DNA of 60,645 nucleotides from Symbiodinium natans (lineage: Eukaryota > Sar > Dinophyceae > Suessiales > Symbiodiniaceae): assembly GCA_905221605.1 (NCBI GenBank), contig CAJNDS010002646.1, positions 785,001-845,645 of the forward strand, read 5' to 3'. Shown here piece by piece: positions 50,800-59,240 of the stretch. The number at the start of each line of letters is the position of its first letter. Within the stretch, counting starts at the first letter, position 1. The position numbers were made by a program, and so were the translations under genes. A model generated the notes under the pieces. It was given only the letters and a program-made list of their open reading frames with translations, searched no databases and was not told the DNA's origin.

Positions 50800-50888
50800 G
50801 TTTAGGGCTTAGGGTTTAGGGTTTAGGGTTTAGGGTTTAGGGTTTAGGGTTTAGGGTTTAGGGTTTAGGGTTTAGGGTTTAGGGTTAG
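50800..50888. repeat. Perfect TTTAGGG array
   Basis: About twelve units. Confidence 0.97.
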
Positions 50889-50965
50889 GGCTCAACATAG
50901 GGGAATCTAAGGTGCCTAGCTCCCTCATTCCCGGCTAGAAAACCAGTAGGTAAGTCCCGATGTGG

Positions 50966-51067
50966 GGGTTACGAACATAGGGGACCCCTACAAGAGACCC
51001 CCAAATAGTAGATTCCCCTGATAATAAGGAGCCCAATAAGGTACCCCCAATTTCGGAAATCCCAATG
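50966..51067. mobile_element. Foldback element, family E, copy 2
   Basis: GGGGGTTACGAACATAGGGG and TACCCCCAATTTCGGAAATC are inverted arms. It lies between a possible donor (GTAAGT at 50950) and the acceptor at 51074, so it may be intronic. Confidence 0.65.
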
Positions 51068-51074
51068 GGTGCAG

Positions 51075-51125
51075 GCGACTGATCCGGATGTCGCGACGCA
51101 ACGCCTCTCCGTGGAAGCGGGGAGG
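51075..51125 (+). CDS. Exon-like segment
   Basis: After TGGGTGCAG the frame reads ATDPDVATQRLSVEAG, followed by GTTTGG. Protein-like. The upstream 50920-50945 segment reads PSFPARKP and would join in frame if GTAGGT at 50946 is the donor. Confidence 0.45.
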
Positions 51126-51281
51126 GTTTGGGGTTTAGGGTTGAGGGGGGGCTGTTGTCGTTCAGGACTTTCAGGTTGTGGCACAGGTTTTAGGGAGTAG
51201 GGGGTTTCGGGTTGAGGGGCCTTCAAGGGTTTTCGGGTTTTAGGGCTTAGGATTTGGTGTTTAGGTGAAAGAGTTCGGCAG

Positions 51282-51400
51282 AAGAAGCAGCTAGGGGTAC
51301 CTCCTTGTTTACGGACATGTCGTGGTCGGGCACGCACCTACTCGCAAGCATCACCTTCAGAGGTACCGGCATGGTGGCAAACCTTGACCCTGAACCCTGA
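51282..51400 (+). CDS. Exon-like segment with TGA stop
   Basis: After GTTCGGCAG the frame includes AARGTSLFTDMSWSGTHLLA, then SITFRGTGMVANLDPEP and TGA. A minus-strand frame overlaps but is Pro/Lys-rich from repeats. Confidence 0.45.
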
Positions 51401-51468
51401 ACGCTAAACCCCAAAACCTAAACCTTAAACCCTAAACCCGAAGCCTTAATCCCTAAACTAAACCCTAG

Positions 51469-51570
51469 ACCGCCTGCCGATCTTACCGGTTTTTATGCCC
51501 ATGCGCACTGTCGGACGTCTGATCCGGGTGACGATCATGGTGACCTCGCGCCAGCCAACGCTGCCGCCGA
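51469..51570 (+). CDS. Exon-like segment with PMRTV motif
   Basis: After AAACCCTAG the frame reads LPILPVFMPMRTVGRLIRVT, then IMVTSRQPTLPPN. PMRTVxRL recurs from 36353. Regular Arg spacing among hydrophobic residues (R..GRLIRV) recalls a voltage-sensor helix, unproven. Confidence 0.45.
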
Positions 51571-51579
51571 ACCCTAAAC

Positions 51580-51620
51580 CCTAACCCTAAACCCTAAACC
51601 CTAACCCTAAACCCTAAACC
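51580..51620. repeat. CCCTAAA/CCCTAA array
   Basis: Short heptamer and hexamer mix. Confidence 0.9.
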
Positions 51621-51653
51621 CTAAGATGGGCCCCTTCATGTGCAACATTCAGC

Positions 51654-51875
51654 ATGGCCACCAAAGACAAACCCCCAAGCCCTAAACCCACGGAAAAAGT
51701 GGACGTGCTCACCAAGAAGAGGCCCCAATTGAAGAACAACCCCTCCCCACCCGCCCCCCCACCCACCCACCCCCCCACCCACCCACCCCCCCACCCACCC
51801 ACCCCCCCACCCTTTTTGATGCAGCTTTCGGGTTTAGGGTTTATGCTTGGGGCCCTACCAAGTATCTACCTTTAG
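51654..51875 (+). CDS. Possible first exon with Pro-rich repeat
   Basis: An ATG in good context (TCAGCATGG) starts MATKDKPPSPKPTEKVDVLT, then KKRPQLKNNPS. CCCACC microsatellite DNA then gives a Pro/Thr/His-rich run. The charged N-terminal part could be real; the rest is repeat-driven. Confidence 0.3.
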   Translation: MATKDKPPSPKPTEKVDVLTKKRPQLKNNPSPPAPPPTHPPTHPPPHPPTPPPFLMQLSGLGFMLGALPSIYL

Positions 51876-51903
51876 CCCTTCTTTTGGTCTCTTGAAAACC
51901 AGC

Positions 51904-51981
51904 CTGGGACCCGGAGGAGTAGGCCCCTTTTTTACTTTTTTTTGGGTTGGGGTTCCCTTATAATCCCCTGAAAAACCAATC
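51904..51981. mobile_element. Introner-like foldback family, 3'-truncated copy
   Basis: ACCCGGAGGAGTAGGCCCC, TTGGGTTGGGGTTCCCTTAT and CCCCTGAAAAACCAA match the left two thirds of the family; the right arm is missing. Confidence 0.6.
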
Positions 51982-52014
51982 TGCTGCCTCGAAGACCCCC
52001 TAAGCCCCTTTTTC

Positions 52015-52140
52015 CTCAACTTTCGGGTTTGGGGGTTGGGGGGTTTAGGGTTTAGGGTTTAGGGTTTAGGCTTAGGGCTTAGGGCTTAGGGCTTAGGGCT
52101 TAGGGCTTAGGGCTTAGGGCTTAGGGCTTAGGGTTGGGTT
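52015..52140. repeat. TTTAGGG then GCTTAGG variant array
   Basis: About nine consecutive GCTTAGG units, a second homogeneous block of the variant seen at 1510-1550. Confidence 0.95.
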
Positions 52141-52239
52141 TGCCCGAAGCGCCTGAAGCCCCTGAACCCTAAGCCCGCCTCGAAGAGAAGCCCCATGGTG
52201 CCAGGCCTTAGCAGTGAGGAAGTCAGGTGCAGCCTCCTG

Positions 52240-52325
52240 CAAGGGTTTAGGGTTTAGGGTTTAGGTTTTGGGGTTTGGGGTTTAGGGTTTGGGGTTTGGG
52301 GTTTGGGGTTTGGGGTTTAGGGTGC
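52240..52325. repeat. TTTAGGG/TTTGGGG array
   Basis: Mixed heptamers. Confidence 0.95.
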
Positions 52326-52469
52326 TGCCGTCCACCGGGCTTCCCAGGGCTCTCAAGTGAAGTGGTCCGGAATTGGGGCCCAGGGTTTTAGAGGGGGGGA
52401 GTCTTAGCCCTAAATCCCACAATATCGTGCCTTACTCGCCGTAGTCATTTTTACTGCACTACGAACCTC

Positions 52470-52548
52470 CTAGGGTTTAGGGTTTAGGGTTTAGGGTTTA
52501 GGGTTTAGGGTTTAGGGTTTAGGGTTTAGGGTTTAGGGTTTAGGGTTC
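52470..52548. repeat. Perfect TTTAGGG array
   Basis: About eleven units. Confidence 0.97.
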
Positions 52549-52583
52549 CTCCTGCCACAAGTTTTCTGGGCTCTAGGTTTCAG

Positions 52584-52685
52584 TGGCTTAGAAGGATCAA
52601 GGCATCCCGGGAAGACTTGCGGTTCTGTTTTGCGGGTCTAGGGACATCTGCCTGCAGCTTTTGCTCGAAAGAGGTCCAGTGTTGA
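52584..52685 (+). CDS. Exon-like segment, Cys-rich end
   Basis: After CTAGGTTTCAG the frame reads WLRRIKASREDLRFCFAGLG, then TSACSFCSKEVQC and TGA; GTCCAG at 52674 could be the donor. CSFCSKEVQC has a metal-site-like Cys spacing, but only one CxxC is certain. Confidence 0.5.
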   Translation, partial: WLRRIKASREDLRFCFAGLGTSACSFCSKEVQC

Positions 52686-52748
52686 AAGAATCCATGGGCG
52701 CAAGAGGAGTCGTCTAAGGTTGAGGACTTTAGGGGTTTAGGTCACCAG

Positions 52749-52874
52749 CAAGCCGAAAGCAGCCACCCCCACCGAGCTTTAGCCGCCAGTGTCGACGCCT
52801 CGCGCTGCGCCATGTCGGGACGAAATGTCCCCAACATACAAGATAACATCCTCTGGACCCAAAGGACCGTTTAG
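52749..52874 (+). CDS. Exon-like segment of 41 codons
   Basis: After GTCACCAG the frame reads QAESSHPHRALAASVDASRC, AMSGRNVPNIQDNILWTQRT, then V and TAG in the first TTTAGGG unit. Natural composition. Confidence 0.4.
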   Translation, partial: QAESSHPHRALAASVDASRCAMSGRNVPNIQDNILWTQRTV

Positions 52875-53010
52875 GGTTTAGGGTTTAGGGTGGAGGGTTT
52901 AGGGTTTAGGGGCCAAGGGGCACGGGGCTTAGCCTTTCCCAAAACCCTGAGTTCGGGGTTCAGGGTTTTGGTTTTTGGGTGGCGCTGAACACTCTAATCC
53001 CTGCATCCAG

Positions 53011-53062
53011 AATAGAGAAGGAGGAGAAGGTCAGCACATTTATGAGATCGAAATTGCCCTAA
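53011..53062 (+). CDS. Exon-like segment, tandem relative of the next
   Basis: After GCATCCAG the frame reads IEKEEKVSTFMRSKLP. The segment 53145-53176 starts IEKEDKVNAVS after an equally placed CCAG, so one is a tandem duplicate of the other, possibly mutually exclusive or decayed. Confidence 0.4.
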
Positions 53063-53144
53063 CGCCCTAAACCCCCAAAAACGCACCTTAGAGAACAGGA
53101 AAATTTCCCTAACACCCCTAAAAACCCATAAAGCCTGAGTCCAG

Positions 53145-53401
53145 GATCGAGAAGGAGGACAAGGTCAACGCAGTGTCTAGGACCGGGAGTAGGCCCTTTT
53201 TTCCTTTTTTAGGGATTGGGGTTCCCCTGTATCCCCTCAAAACCAAAAAGGGTACCCTTTTTGTTCCTAGGCTACTCCCGGGCCTAGGTGTCCCAGGGTG
53301 CCTTCTCCATACGCGCGGCCGTGAGCGTGGCGGGTGTGCCTGAGAAGTTCCTTGGCAGCGGGCAGAGGGTGCTCAAGAGCGCATTTTTCCCCAAAAAATA
53401 G
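53145..53401 (+). CDS. Exon interrupted by an introner-like element
   Basis: After GAGTCCAG the frame reads IEKEDKVNA and is interrupted at 53173. It resumes as VSQGAFSIRAAVSVAGVPEK, then FLGSGQR, with GTGCTC at 53369 or a stop at 53399-53401. Splicing out 53173-53287 (GT...AG) joins GCA to GTGTCCCAG and leaves one open frame. The GTGT repeats flanking the element mark its insertion. No protein family is recognised. Confidence 0.55.
53177..53287. mobile_element. Introner-like foldback element inside an exon
   Basis: Termini CTAGGACCGGGAGTAG and CTACTCCCGGGCCTAG are inverted with one mismatch. GTGT lies on both sides (53173-53176, 53288-53291). Length 111 bp, same as 40438-40548. It is non-coding. 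Confidence 0.85.
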
Positions 53402-53490
53402 GGGGGGTGCCCCGCTTTTGTACCCTGAATGGAATAGAAGCCCCTTAAAGGGGACCCCCCAAACGATCCACCCCCCTAATTTCGGAAACC
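53387..53490. mobile_element. Foldback element, family E, copy 3
   Basis: CCCCAAAAAATAGGGGGGGT and ACCCCCCTAATTTCGGAAAC are inverted arms. It begins just after the exon's probable donor. Confidence 0.55.
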
Positions 53491-53649
53491 TTTCAAGTCT
53501 GCTCAGTTGAGCTAATCAATACATTGGAGTCCTCCGCAACTCTCACACCCCCACGTGCCGTAAACCCTAAGCCCTAAACCCTCAGAGAACTTTAGCCCCC
53601 ATACCAAGACCGAACCTTTGAGCCTGACCCCTTTGTTTTAGGGCTCAGG

Positions 53650-53720
53650 GTTTGGGGTTGCTAAACCCTAAACCCGAAACCCTAAACCCTAAACCCTAAA
53701 CTCTAAACCCTAAACCCTTT
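53650..53720. repeat. CCCTAAA array
   Basis: With CCCGAAA and CTCTAAA variants. Confidence 0.9.
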
Positions 53721-53794
53721 GAAGCCCTCACCGCCAAGGTTCAAGCCGGGCCATGTCAAGCCACAGGAAAATATGGGCAAGGAGGCTTGCCTCA

Positions 53795-53870
53795 ACCCTA
53801 GACCCTAAACCCTAAACCCTAAACCCTAAACCCTAAACCCTAAACCCTAAACCCTAAACCCTAAACCCGC
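53795..53870. repeat. Perfect CCCTAAA array
   Basis: About ten units. Confidence 0.97.
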
Positions 53871-53997
53871 ATCAGGGGACTCTACCTTGGACTCCTTGGG
53901 TTGTACCCTTGGGTTTAAGGGGACTTGCTTTCAAGACCCTTTCTTAGGAGCCCAGTAGGTGAACTTTAAACTTGTTGGGTATACTAAACCCCTACTA

Positions 53998-54062
53998 AAA
54001 GGGTTTAGGGTTTAGGGTTTAGGGTTTAGGGTTTAGGGTTTAGGGTTTAGGGTTTAGGGTGA
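53998..54062. repeat. Perfect TTTAGGG array
   Basis: About nine units. Confidence 0.97.
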
Positions 54063-54077
54063 GCTTTTTGAACTTTT

Positions 54078-54230
54078 TTGGGCCAGGGTATTGGGCAACT
54101 AAGCTTTAATAAAATTAAGGGCCATAAATTTTATGACGGATACCTCTTGGGGGTACATCCTTGTGGGTCCGAGTATGACTCCCTTGAGCCTCAAGAGTAT
54201 CGGTCCTTCATTGCTCTTGGGTTTAGGGTT
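54078..54230 (+). CDS. Open frame, possibly coding
   Basis: The frame contains FNKIKGHKFYDGYLLGVHPC and GSEYDSLEPQEYRSFIAL before entering repeats. Natural composition, lower GC than other islands. Confidence 0.3.
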
Positions 54231-54345
54231 AGGTGTGCAGGGTCGGGGGTGTACGGTTTTGGGGTGCAGGGCTTCAGGGTTTTAGGGCTTCGGGGGGTTT
54301 AGGCGTGAAGGGTGTAGGGGTGGAGGCAGAGCGGGTGCAAGGGGG

Positions 54346-54504
54346 GAAGTTTCTTGTTGGTTTCTAGTTCCAGCTCCAGCGGTAAGAATCATAAAACGCT
54401 TTAAATCCTGTATACTGTCGAATTTCGTGCTTCTTTCACTCATAACAAATGAGTTTTTAAATGGGGCTTTCTTGCACTCTCTTCGTTCGGGCGGTCTTGA
54501 CTGA
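54346..54504 (+). CDS. Open frame with hydrophobic region, strand uncertain
   Basis: The plus frame reads VSCWFLVPAPAVRIIKRFKS, CILSNFVLLSLITNEFLNGA, then FLHSLRSGGLD. The minus strand is also open over 54282-54530 (MSERSTKFDSIQDLKRFMIL within it). Confidence 0.25.
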   Translation, partial: EVSCWFLVPAPAVRIIKRFKSCILSNFVLLSLITNEFLNGAFLHSLRSGGLD

Positions 54505-54692
54505 ACAGTGAGGAAGAAGTACCGGGACATAGGGTGTTGATGTCAAGAGAGTTCCTGTCACGTAGAAAGACTCTTGATGGTACGGTTTCTAAGTCAATAA
54601 GGTACGAACTGGGTGAGAGAGGTGTTCACAGGGGTATTTCCTCACACCCCAATATAATCCTAAACCCTTAACCCTAGACCCTTTGCTTGCAG

Positions 54693-54785
54693 GTTTCGGG
54701 TTCTTAAGGCAAGCGCTCAAACCCTGATCGCGCGAAACCAAGGAGGGCTTCGACCCGGCAAAGGCGAGGTTCGGCTCTGGAAAGG
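54693..54785 (+). CDS. Exon-like segment with strong acceptor
   Basis: CCCTTTGCTTGCAG precedes the frame FRVLKASAQTLIARNQGGLR, then PGKGEVRLWKG, meeting GTTCAG. Basic, protein-like. Confidence 0.5.
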
Positions 54786-54789
54786 GTTC

Positions 54790-54930
54790 AGGGTTAGGGT
54801 TTAGGGTTTAGGGTTTAGGGTTCAGGGTTCAGGCTTCAGGGTTCAGGGCTTAGGGTTTAGGGTTTGTTTAGGGTTTAGTAGGGTTTGGGGTTTCAGGGTT
54901 CAGGGTTTAGAGTTTAGGGTTTAGGGGTGT
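54790..54930. repeat. TTTAGGG/TTCAGGG array
   Basis: Mixed heptamers. Confidence 0.92.
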
Positions 54931-54948
54931 CCCACAAATCCCTTGCCC

Positions 54949-55084
54949 CTAATATTAAACCCTCCCTTTGCCGTTGTATGCAATAGTCCCCATACACTTT
55001 AATCTAGTTATAGTGGAAAATAGACTTTAATCTAGTTACAGTGGGAGTAAATAATCGTTAGGGGGAAGGGAGGTTTAATGTTAG
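54949..55084. mobile_element. Foldback element, family H, with internal direct repeat
   Basis: CTAATATTAAACCCTCCCTT and AAGGGAGGTTTAATGTTAG are inverted arms. ACTTTAATCTAGTTA-AGTGG occurs twice inside (54996, 55024). Confidence 0.75.
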
Positions 55085-55089
55085 AGTGG

Positions 55090-55425
55090 TTTAGAGGTTC
55101 AGGAGTTCAAGGTGTTTAGGGTTTAGGGCCTGTAGGGAAAGTCTGCCATTGTTCTTGGTACGTGTTCCCTGCTACTTTTAAGGGTTATAGGTTTCTCTAG
55201 GTTTCAGTTAAGGGTAGGGTTTTGGTTTTTTGGGTTCATAGATTCGGCTTTAGGGTTTAGGGGTTCCGGGTTTCGGGCATAACTTACCCTAAACCCTAAA
55301 CCCTAAACCCTGATAGTTCGTGCCTTGAATACGGCCGAGGATTATGCCTTCGCCCGCAATCCTTAATCCAAGACCCTAAACCCGAAACCCTACAAGCCAC
55401 CCTAAACCCTAAACCCTAAACCCCG
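55090..55425. repeat. Degenerate telomere-type DNA, no gene assigned
   Basis: CCCTAAA units at 55287-55310 and 55375-55423; the rest is unique. Confidence 0.6.
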
Positions 55426-55427
55426 AG

Positions 55428-55500
55428 CCTTGTCGAGGCCGGCTGGGACCCCCAGGGCAAAGAGGCCCAGGAGCCGCGTGCCTTGAAAAGTTGCCTAAGG
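55428..55500 (+). CDS. Exon-like segment
   Basis: After ACCCCGAG the frame reads SLVEAGWDPQGKEAQEPRAL, then KSCLR. Charged, GC3-rich, framed by CCCTAAA upstream and TTTAGGG downstream. Confidence 0.45.
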
Positions 55501-55529
55501 CTTGGGGTTTAGGGTTTAGGGTTTAGGCC

Positions 55530-55617
55530 CTTGTTCCGGGTTTCTGGGTTCCTTCTTAAAGTAACCAACACCTAAAAAGAGTAAGCCTTATTCTAGTTTG
55601 ATTGCTGGGCTACCAAG
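55530..55617. mobile_element. SINE-like/introner-like family, 5'-truncated copy
   Basis: CTGGGTTCCTTCTTAAAGTA, ACCAACACCTAAAAAGAGTA and GATTGCTGGGCTACCAAG match the right two thirds of 35977 and 39217. Confidence 0.55.
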
Positions 55618-55937
55618 AGGGTGGGGGGGGGGGGGGTTTAGGGATTAAGGGTTTAGTTTTCTTTGTGGATTTAGGATATTGGGTCTCAGAAGGTTTCTAT
55701 GGGATCCTGGGGCTATAGGCAATACTATTATGGGTGCTTTGGTCCAAGTAGAGTTCACGAGTTGTCGGCAACTGGTACGGTTATCAGGGTGACAAAAAGC
55801 AAACATCCTGTATCCCTAAACCATATATAACCCTGTACCCTATAGACCCTAGATAAACCCTGTAGACCCTACAAACCCGCAAACCCTGTAGCCTGTAACC
55901 CTATAGACCCTGCACCCTAAAACCGCGCTCTTTTCAG

Positions 55938-56253
55938 GTTTCGCCGCTGCATCGCCATGCAGTCAGCCGGTTCGCGGGCACGCTATGCCTACCCGGAGAC
56001 ATCGCAGCTGGCTCCCAAAATGCTTGCAGGAAGGGGCTTAGGGTTTAAGAGTTCTTGCGTTTGGAGGCTTCAAGGGATTTGCAGGGTTGTTCCTTCTTGC
56101 TTGTTTGGCTTTATGGTGTGTAGGGGGTTTACATGTTTGTTTGCTGCCCCGACCTTGTGGGCTGATTTAGTGCCCAACAACTTTCAGCTTGCGCTGCAGT
56201 TCAAAACCGTTATGTCCCACCCATTTGGTTCCAGCAGTCTGGTTCTGCGCTAG
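55938..56253 (+). CDS. Exon-like open frame of about 105 codons, spanning a telomere unit
   Basis: CGCTCTTTTCAG, a strong acceptor, precedes RRCIAMQSAGSRARYAYPET and SQLAPKMLAG. GRGLGFKS then comes from a TTTAGGG-like unit, followed by SCLFGFMVCRGFTCLFAAPT and FQLALQFKTVMSHPFGSS. The first 90 bp are the firmest part; the exon may end at CTTGCAGG near 56029. Confidence 0.45.
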
Positions 56254-56409
56254 ATGTGTGTGGAGCATTTCATCTATGTCTATGGCTAAACCCTAAGCCC
56301 GAAACCCCAAGGGTCGATTTACCTGTACAGTAGGTTTTTTTGGCCATGCTGCCGCTGGATGGGAACCCCCCTTAAGGCCCAAGTATATACTCTGGTACAT
56401 GGACCGTAA

Positions 56410-56525
56410 ATAACCCCTAAACTCCTAAACCCCAAACCCCAAACCCTAAACCCTAAACCCTAAACCCTAAACCCTAAACCCTAAACCCTAAACCCTAAAC
56501 CCTAAACCCTAAACCCTGAACCCTA
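56410..56525. repeat. CCCTAAA array
   Basis: About twelve near-perfect units. Confidence 0.97.
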
Positions 56526-56543
56526 CACCCCGAAAGCCCCGAG

Positions 56544-56625
56544 GTACCAGGAGCACGGTTGGCTGCTCCTCCCTCCCGGGGATGCCACGGCACGGATGCA
56601 CAAGCGGCTCGGTGCATGGTTGTAG
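56544..56625 (+). CDS. Exon-like segment with stop
   Basis: After AGCCCCGAG the frame reads YQEHGWLLLPPGDATARMHK, then RLGAWL and TAG. Natural composition between opposed telomere arrays. Confidence 0.45.
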
Positions 56626-56629
56626 AAGT

Positions 56630-56790
56630 TTAGGGTTTAGGATTTAGGGTTTAGGGGTTAGGGTTTAGGGTTTAGGGTTTAGGGTTTAGGGTTCAGGGTT
56701 TAGGGTTTAGGGTTTAGGGTTTCGGGTTTAGGATGTAGGGATTATATGGGGTTTGCGGGTTAGGGTTTAAGTTTTAGGGTTGGCCTTGGG
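56630..56790. repeat. TTTAGGG array
   Basis: Clean to 56735, degenerate after. Confidence 0.95.
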
Positions 56791-56799
56791 GATATTCAG

Positions 56800-57100
56800 A
56801 TATTTCCTTTGTTTTGGGTAGGTAGGGGCTCCCATGTACTAACAGGGTTTAAAGGGGTTTGAGAAGGCCAGCACAGGTTTGGGGTTTAAATGGTTTGCAT
56901 GATTTAGACGGGGCTTTCCTGGCTCAGGTGGCTGAGGATTTAGGTTTTTTGAGGATTTGGGGCTTAGGATTCTATGGGATCTCATACGAACCCGCAACCT
57001 CGGTACTTACCCTCCCCCTCTGGCCCCCTAGCCAAAATCATGCCCATGTAAGGCAAGGGTTTCGTGGGCTTTGTGTTTAGTAGGGGGTAGCTGAGATTTA
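56800..57100. other. Unique stretch, weak open frame only
   Basis: A plus frame (56859-57080) contains VAEDLGFLRIWGLGFYGIS, partly of TTTGGGG origin. Not convincing. Confidence 0.35.
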
Positions 57101-57102
57101 GT

Positions 57103-57203
57103 TTGGGATGTTCCCTCTTAGACTAACAGTCCTTAATAGGGACTAGAGTACCCCCTACTATAATCCCTATGAAGGACAGTTAGTTTAATGGGGAGCATCC
57201 CAA
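57103..57203. mobile_element. Foldback element, family A, intact copy
   Basis: TTGGGATGTTCCCTCTTAGA and TTTAATGGGGAGCATCCCAA are the arms. The centre has CCCTATGAAGGACAG, the uninterrupted target of the nested insertion at 43315. Confidence 0.85.
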
Positions 57204-57449
57204 GATTAAGGGTTTTTGGGCTTTGGTGCTTCGGGTCATAGACGTGAGGTTCGTTGGATGGGTTTGTTGCCCGTAAGTATACCAGGTTAGAAGAGGAAGC
57301 ACCCTTGTTCTAAGATTTATACAGGTTATGTCTATATGGGTCCATGCACCTATATAGTATATTACTTGGGCCCTATAGCTTCCTATACAGGAACCTCTTC
57401 GATGTCCTAAACCCTAAACCCTAAACCCTAAGCCCCATATACTGCGTAG

Positions 57450-57535
57450 AAATACTGGCGGGCGACCAAGGAAGAAGATCCGCTACGGACTTGGCTGGGT
57501 CTGGAAGCCACCTGCTGCCTCCTGCCTTCTAAGAC
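57450..57535 (+). CDS. Exon-like segment
   Basis: After CTGCGTAG the frame reads KYWRATKEEDPLRTWLGLEA, then TCCLLPS. Natural composition; CCCTAAA upstream. Confidence 0.45.
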
Positions 57536-57558
57536 AGAGGGCTATGGCTTCGGGATTT

Positions 57559-57592
57559 TTTTTTTTTTTTTTTTTGGGGGGGGGGGGGGGGT
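57559..57592. repeat. Poly-T to poly-G junction
   Basis: About 22 T then about 17 G, as at 35640. Confidence 0.95.
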
Positions 57593-57983
57593 TTTAACTG
57601 TGAGATTAGGGAAGCTTCACGGTCTTTGGATTTCAGAGTTTTGGGGTTTGGGCGGTTTGAGGCTTTGGGGTTTTTGGGTGAGGGGCTTTGGGCATTTGAT
57701 GGGAGTTCATAGTCAAGCTTGATGAAGCGCTCCGGAGAAGAGGATCTCGGCTTGAATTTTCAGGGCATCGGATTCGGGAGTTAGGGCTTAAGGGCTTTCA
57801 GGGCTTCGAACCCTAAGCCCTTGAGGGGGGGCTTAGGGTTCGAAGCCCTGGAAACCCTGAACCCCTAAACCCTAAACCTTAAACCCTAAACCCCATATCG
57901 TGCAACACCTGGTGCAGGTTGGCAGTTCGCTTGGGCTTGGGATGTGATGTGCTTCAAGCATCCGTGGGTTTAGGGTGACTGGC

Positions 57984-58084
57984 TTGGGATGTTCCCCCTT
58001 ATACTAACAGAACTTAGAAGGGATTCTAGTACCCCCTGTTATAATTCCCTATGAAGGACTGTCAGAATAAGGGGGAGCATCCCC
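57984..58084. mobile_element. Foldback element, family A, intact copy
   Basis: TTGGGATGTTCCCCCTTATA and GAATAAGGGGGAGCATCCC, 101 bp, the same length as 57103-57203. Confidence 0.85.
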
Positions 58085-58181
58085 TTTCAGTCTAAGGCCT
58101 AAACCCTAAACCCTAAAACCCAATTAAAGGCTTTTAGGGCTTCGGGCGCAGCCCCAACCGCCCCTGTGTCCCTCCCACAAG

Positions 58182-58275
58182 AAAGACACTGACCAAGGAA
58201 TGGAGCGAGAGCAACCCTGCGCTCCTGCTGCGCCTCAGCTGCCCTTTGTGCCTGGGGTGGGGGAGCTGCCGTTAG
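58182..58275 (+). CDS. Exon-like segment with stop
   Basis: After CCCACAAG the frame reads KTLTKEWSESNPALLLRLSC, then PLCLGWGSCR and TAG. Protein-like; telomere repeats follow. Confidence 0.45.
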
Positions 58276-58329
58276 GGTTAGGGTGTAGGGTTTAGGGTTT
58301 AGGGTTTAAAAGGATGAGCTTATATGAAT

Positions 58330-58860
58330 TTAAAAGGGAGACGCGCGAATCGAAAAGGGGTCCGGGATGAGTTTATGAATTTGAAAGGGATCCATAAGCT
58401 TTTTCCAAATTCGGAGCCTCCGGGGCCGGGGCCTGGACATTAAAGAGGTCCCGAATCTGTCCCAGTATGGGGGTCGGGGGGTCCCTGGAACCACCCCCCC
58501 TGTCGCATTGAGGGGGACCAATTTTTCAAATGGTTCCTTAAAGGAAAATTGGTTTCGAGCCGGTTGGAATTCAGGAGGTTGGCCTTTGAAATCCTAAGGC
58601 CCGGGCTTAACATCATAAGGCCCGGCTCTAAGGCCAGACAGCCCCTGGACCACCCCCTTGTCGGATTGAACGAAACCAATTTTTCAAATGGTTTCTTAAA
58701 GGGAATTAATGGTTTCGGCCGGTTGGAATGGATGAGGTCGGCTGTTAAAATCACAAGGTCCGGCTTTTAAATCATAAGGCCCGGCTTTAAGCCGGAGCCT
58801 CCGGGCCGAACAAGCCCCAAATCCAAAAAAAAAATACCGGAATTCGGGAACCGTTTGACT
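58330..58860. repeat. ~158-bp tandem repeat region
   Basis: CAATTTTTCAAATGGTT-CTTA recurs at 58519 and 58677, within units bounded by CCGGAGCCTCCGG-type boxes (also present in the 256-bp repeat at 33.9 kb). Long minus-strand frames repeat with the unit and are not called. Confidence 0.8.
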
Positions 58861-58869
58861 TTAAAGGGG

Positions 58870-59220
58870 ACTCCCAAACAGTCAGGATGCCTGAATAATT
58901 CAGCCTAATTGACTTGAGAAGGCCCCTACTAAACAGGGTCCAACATTACTGATAACCCTACTTATAGCTACCCAAGACCTTCAAGCAGGAGTCCCGATTT
59001 AGGACTCCCCACAGGTAGTCAGGACACATCCGCTACCTACAGGACTGAACGCAGGAGCAAGAAGAAGTCCAAGTTTGCAACCTTACCTCCTATACAACCC
59101 TAAACCCTAAACCCCTATATCGACCCCCATATAACACACCCACCCACACCCCCCCCCCCCCCAGTTTACTTTTGGGTTTAGGGTTTAGGTTTAGGGTTCA
59201 GGATACCTAAACCCTCAACT
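58870..59220. other. Unique stretch with short telomere-type blocks
   Basis: CCTAAACCCTAAACC at 59098, a C15 tract near 59150 and TTTAGGG units at 59175. No gene seen. Confidence 0.45.
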
Positions 59221-59240
59221 GCCGAGGTTCCTCCGCCCAG

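Noticed and set aside
58330-58754. Minus-strand frames of 63-104 codons
   Set aside because: They follow the ~158-bp tandem unit and repeat with it.
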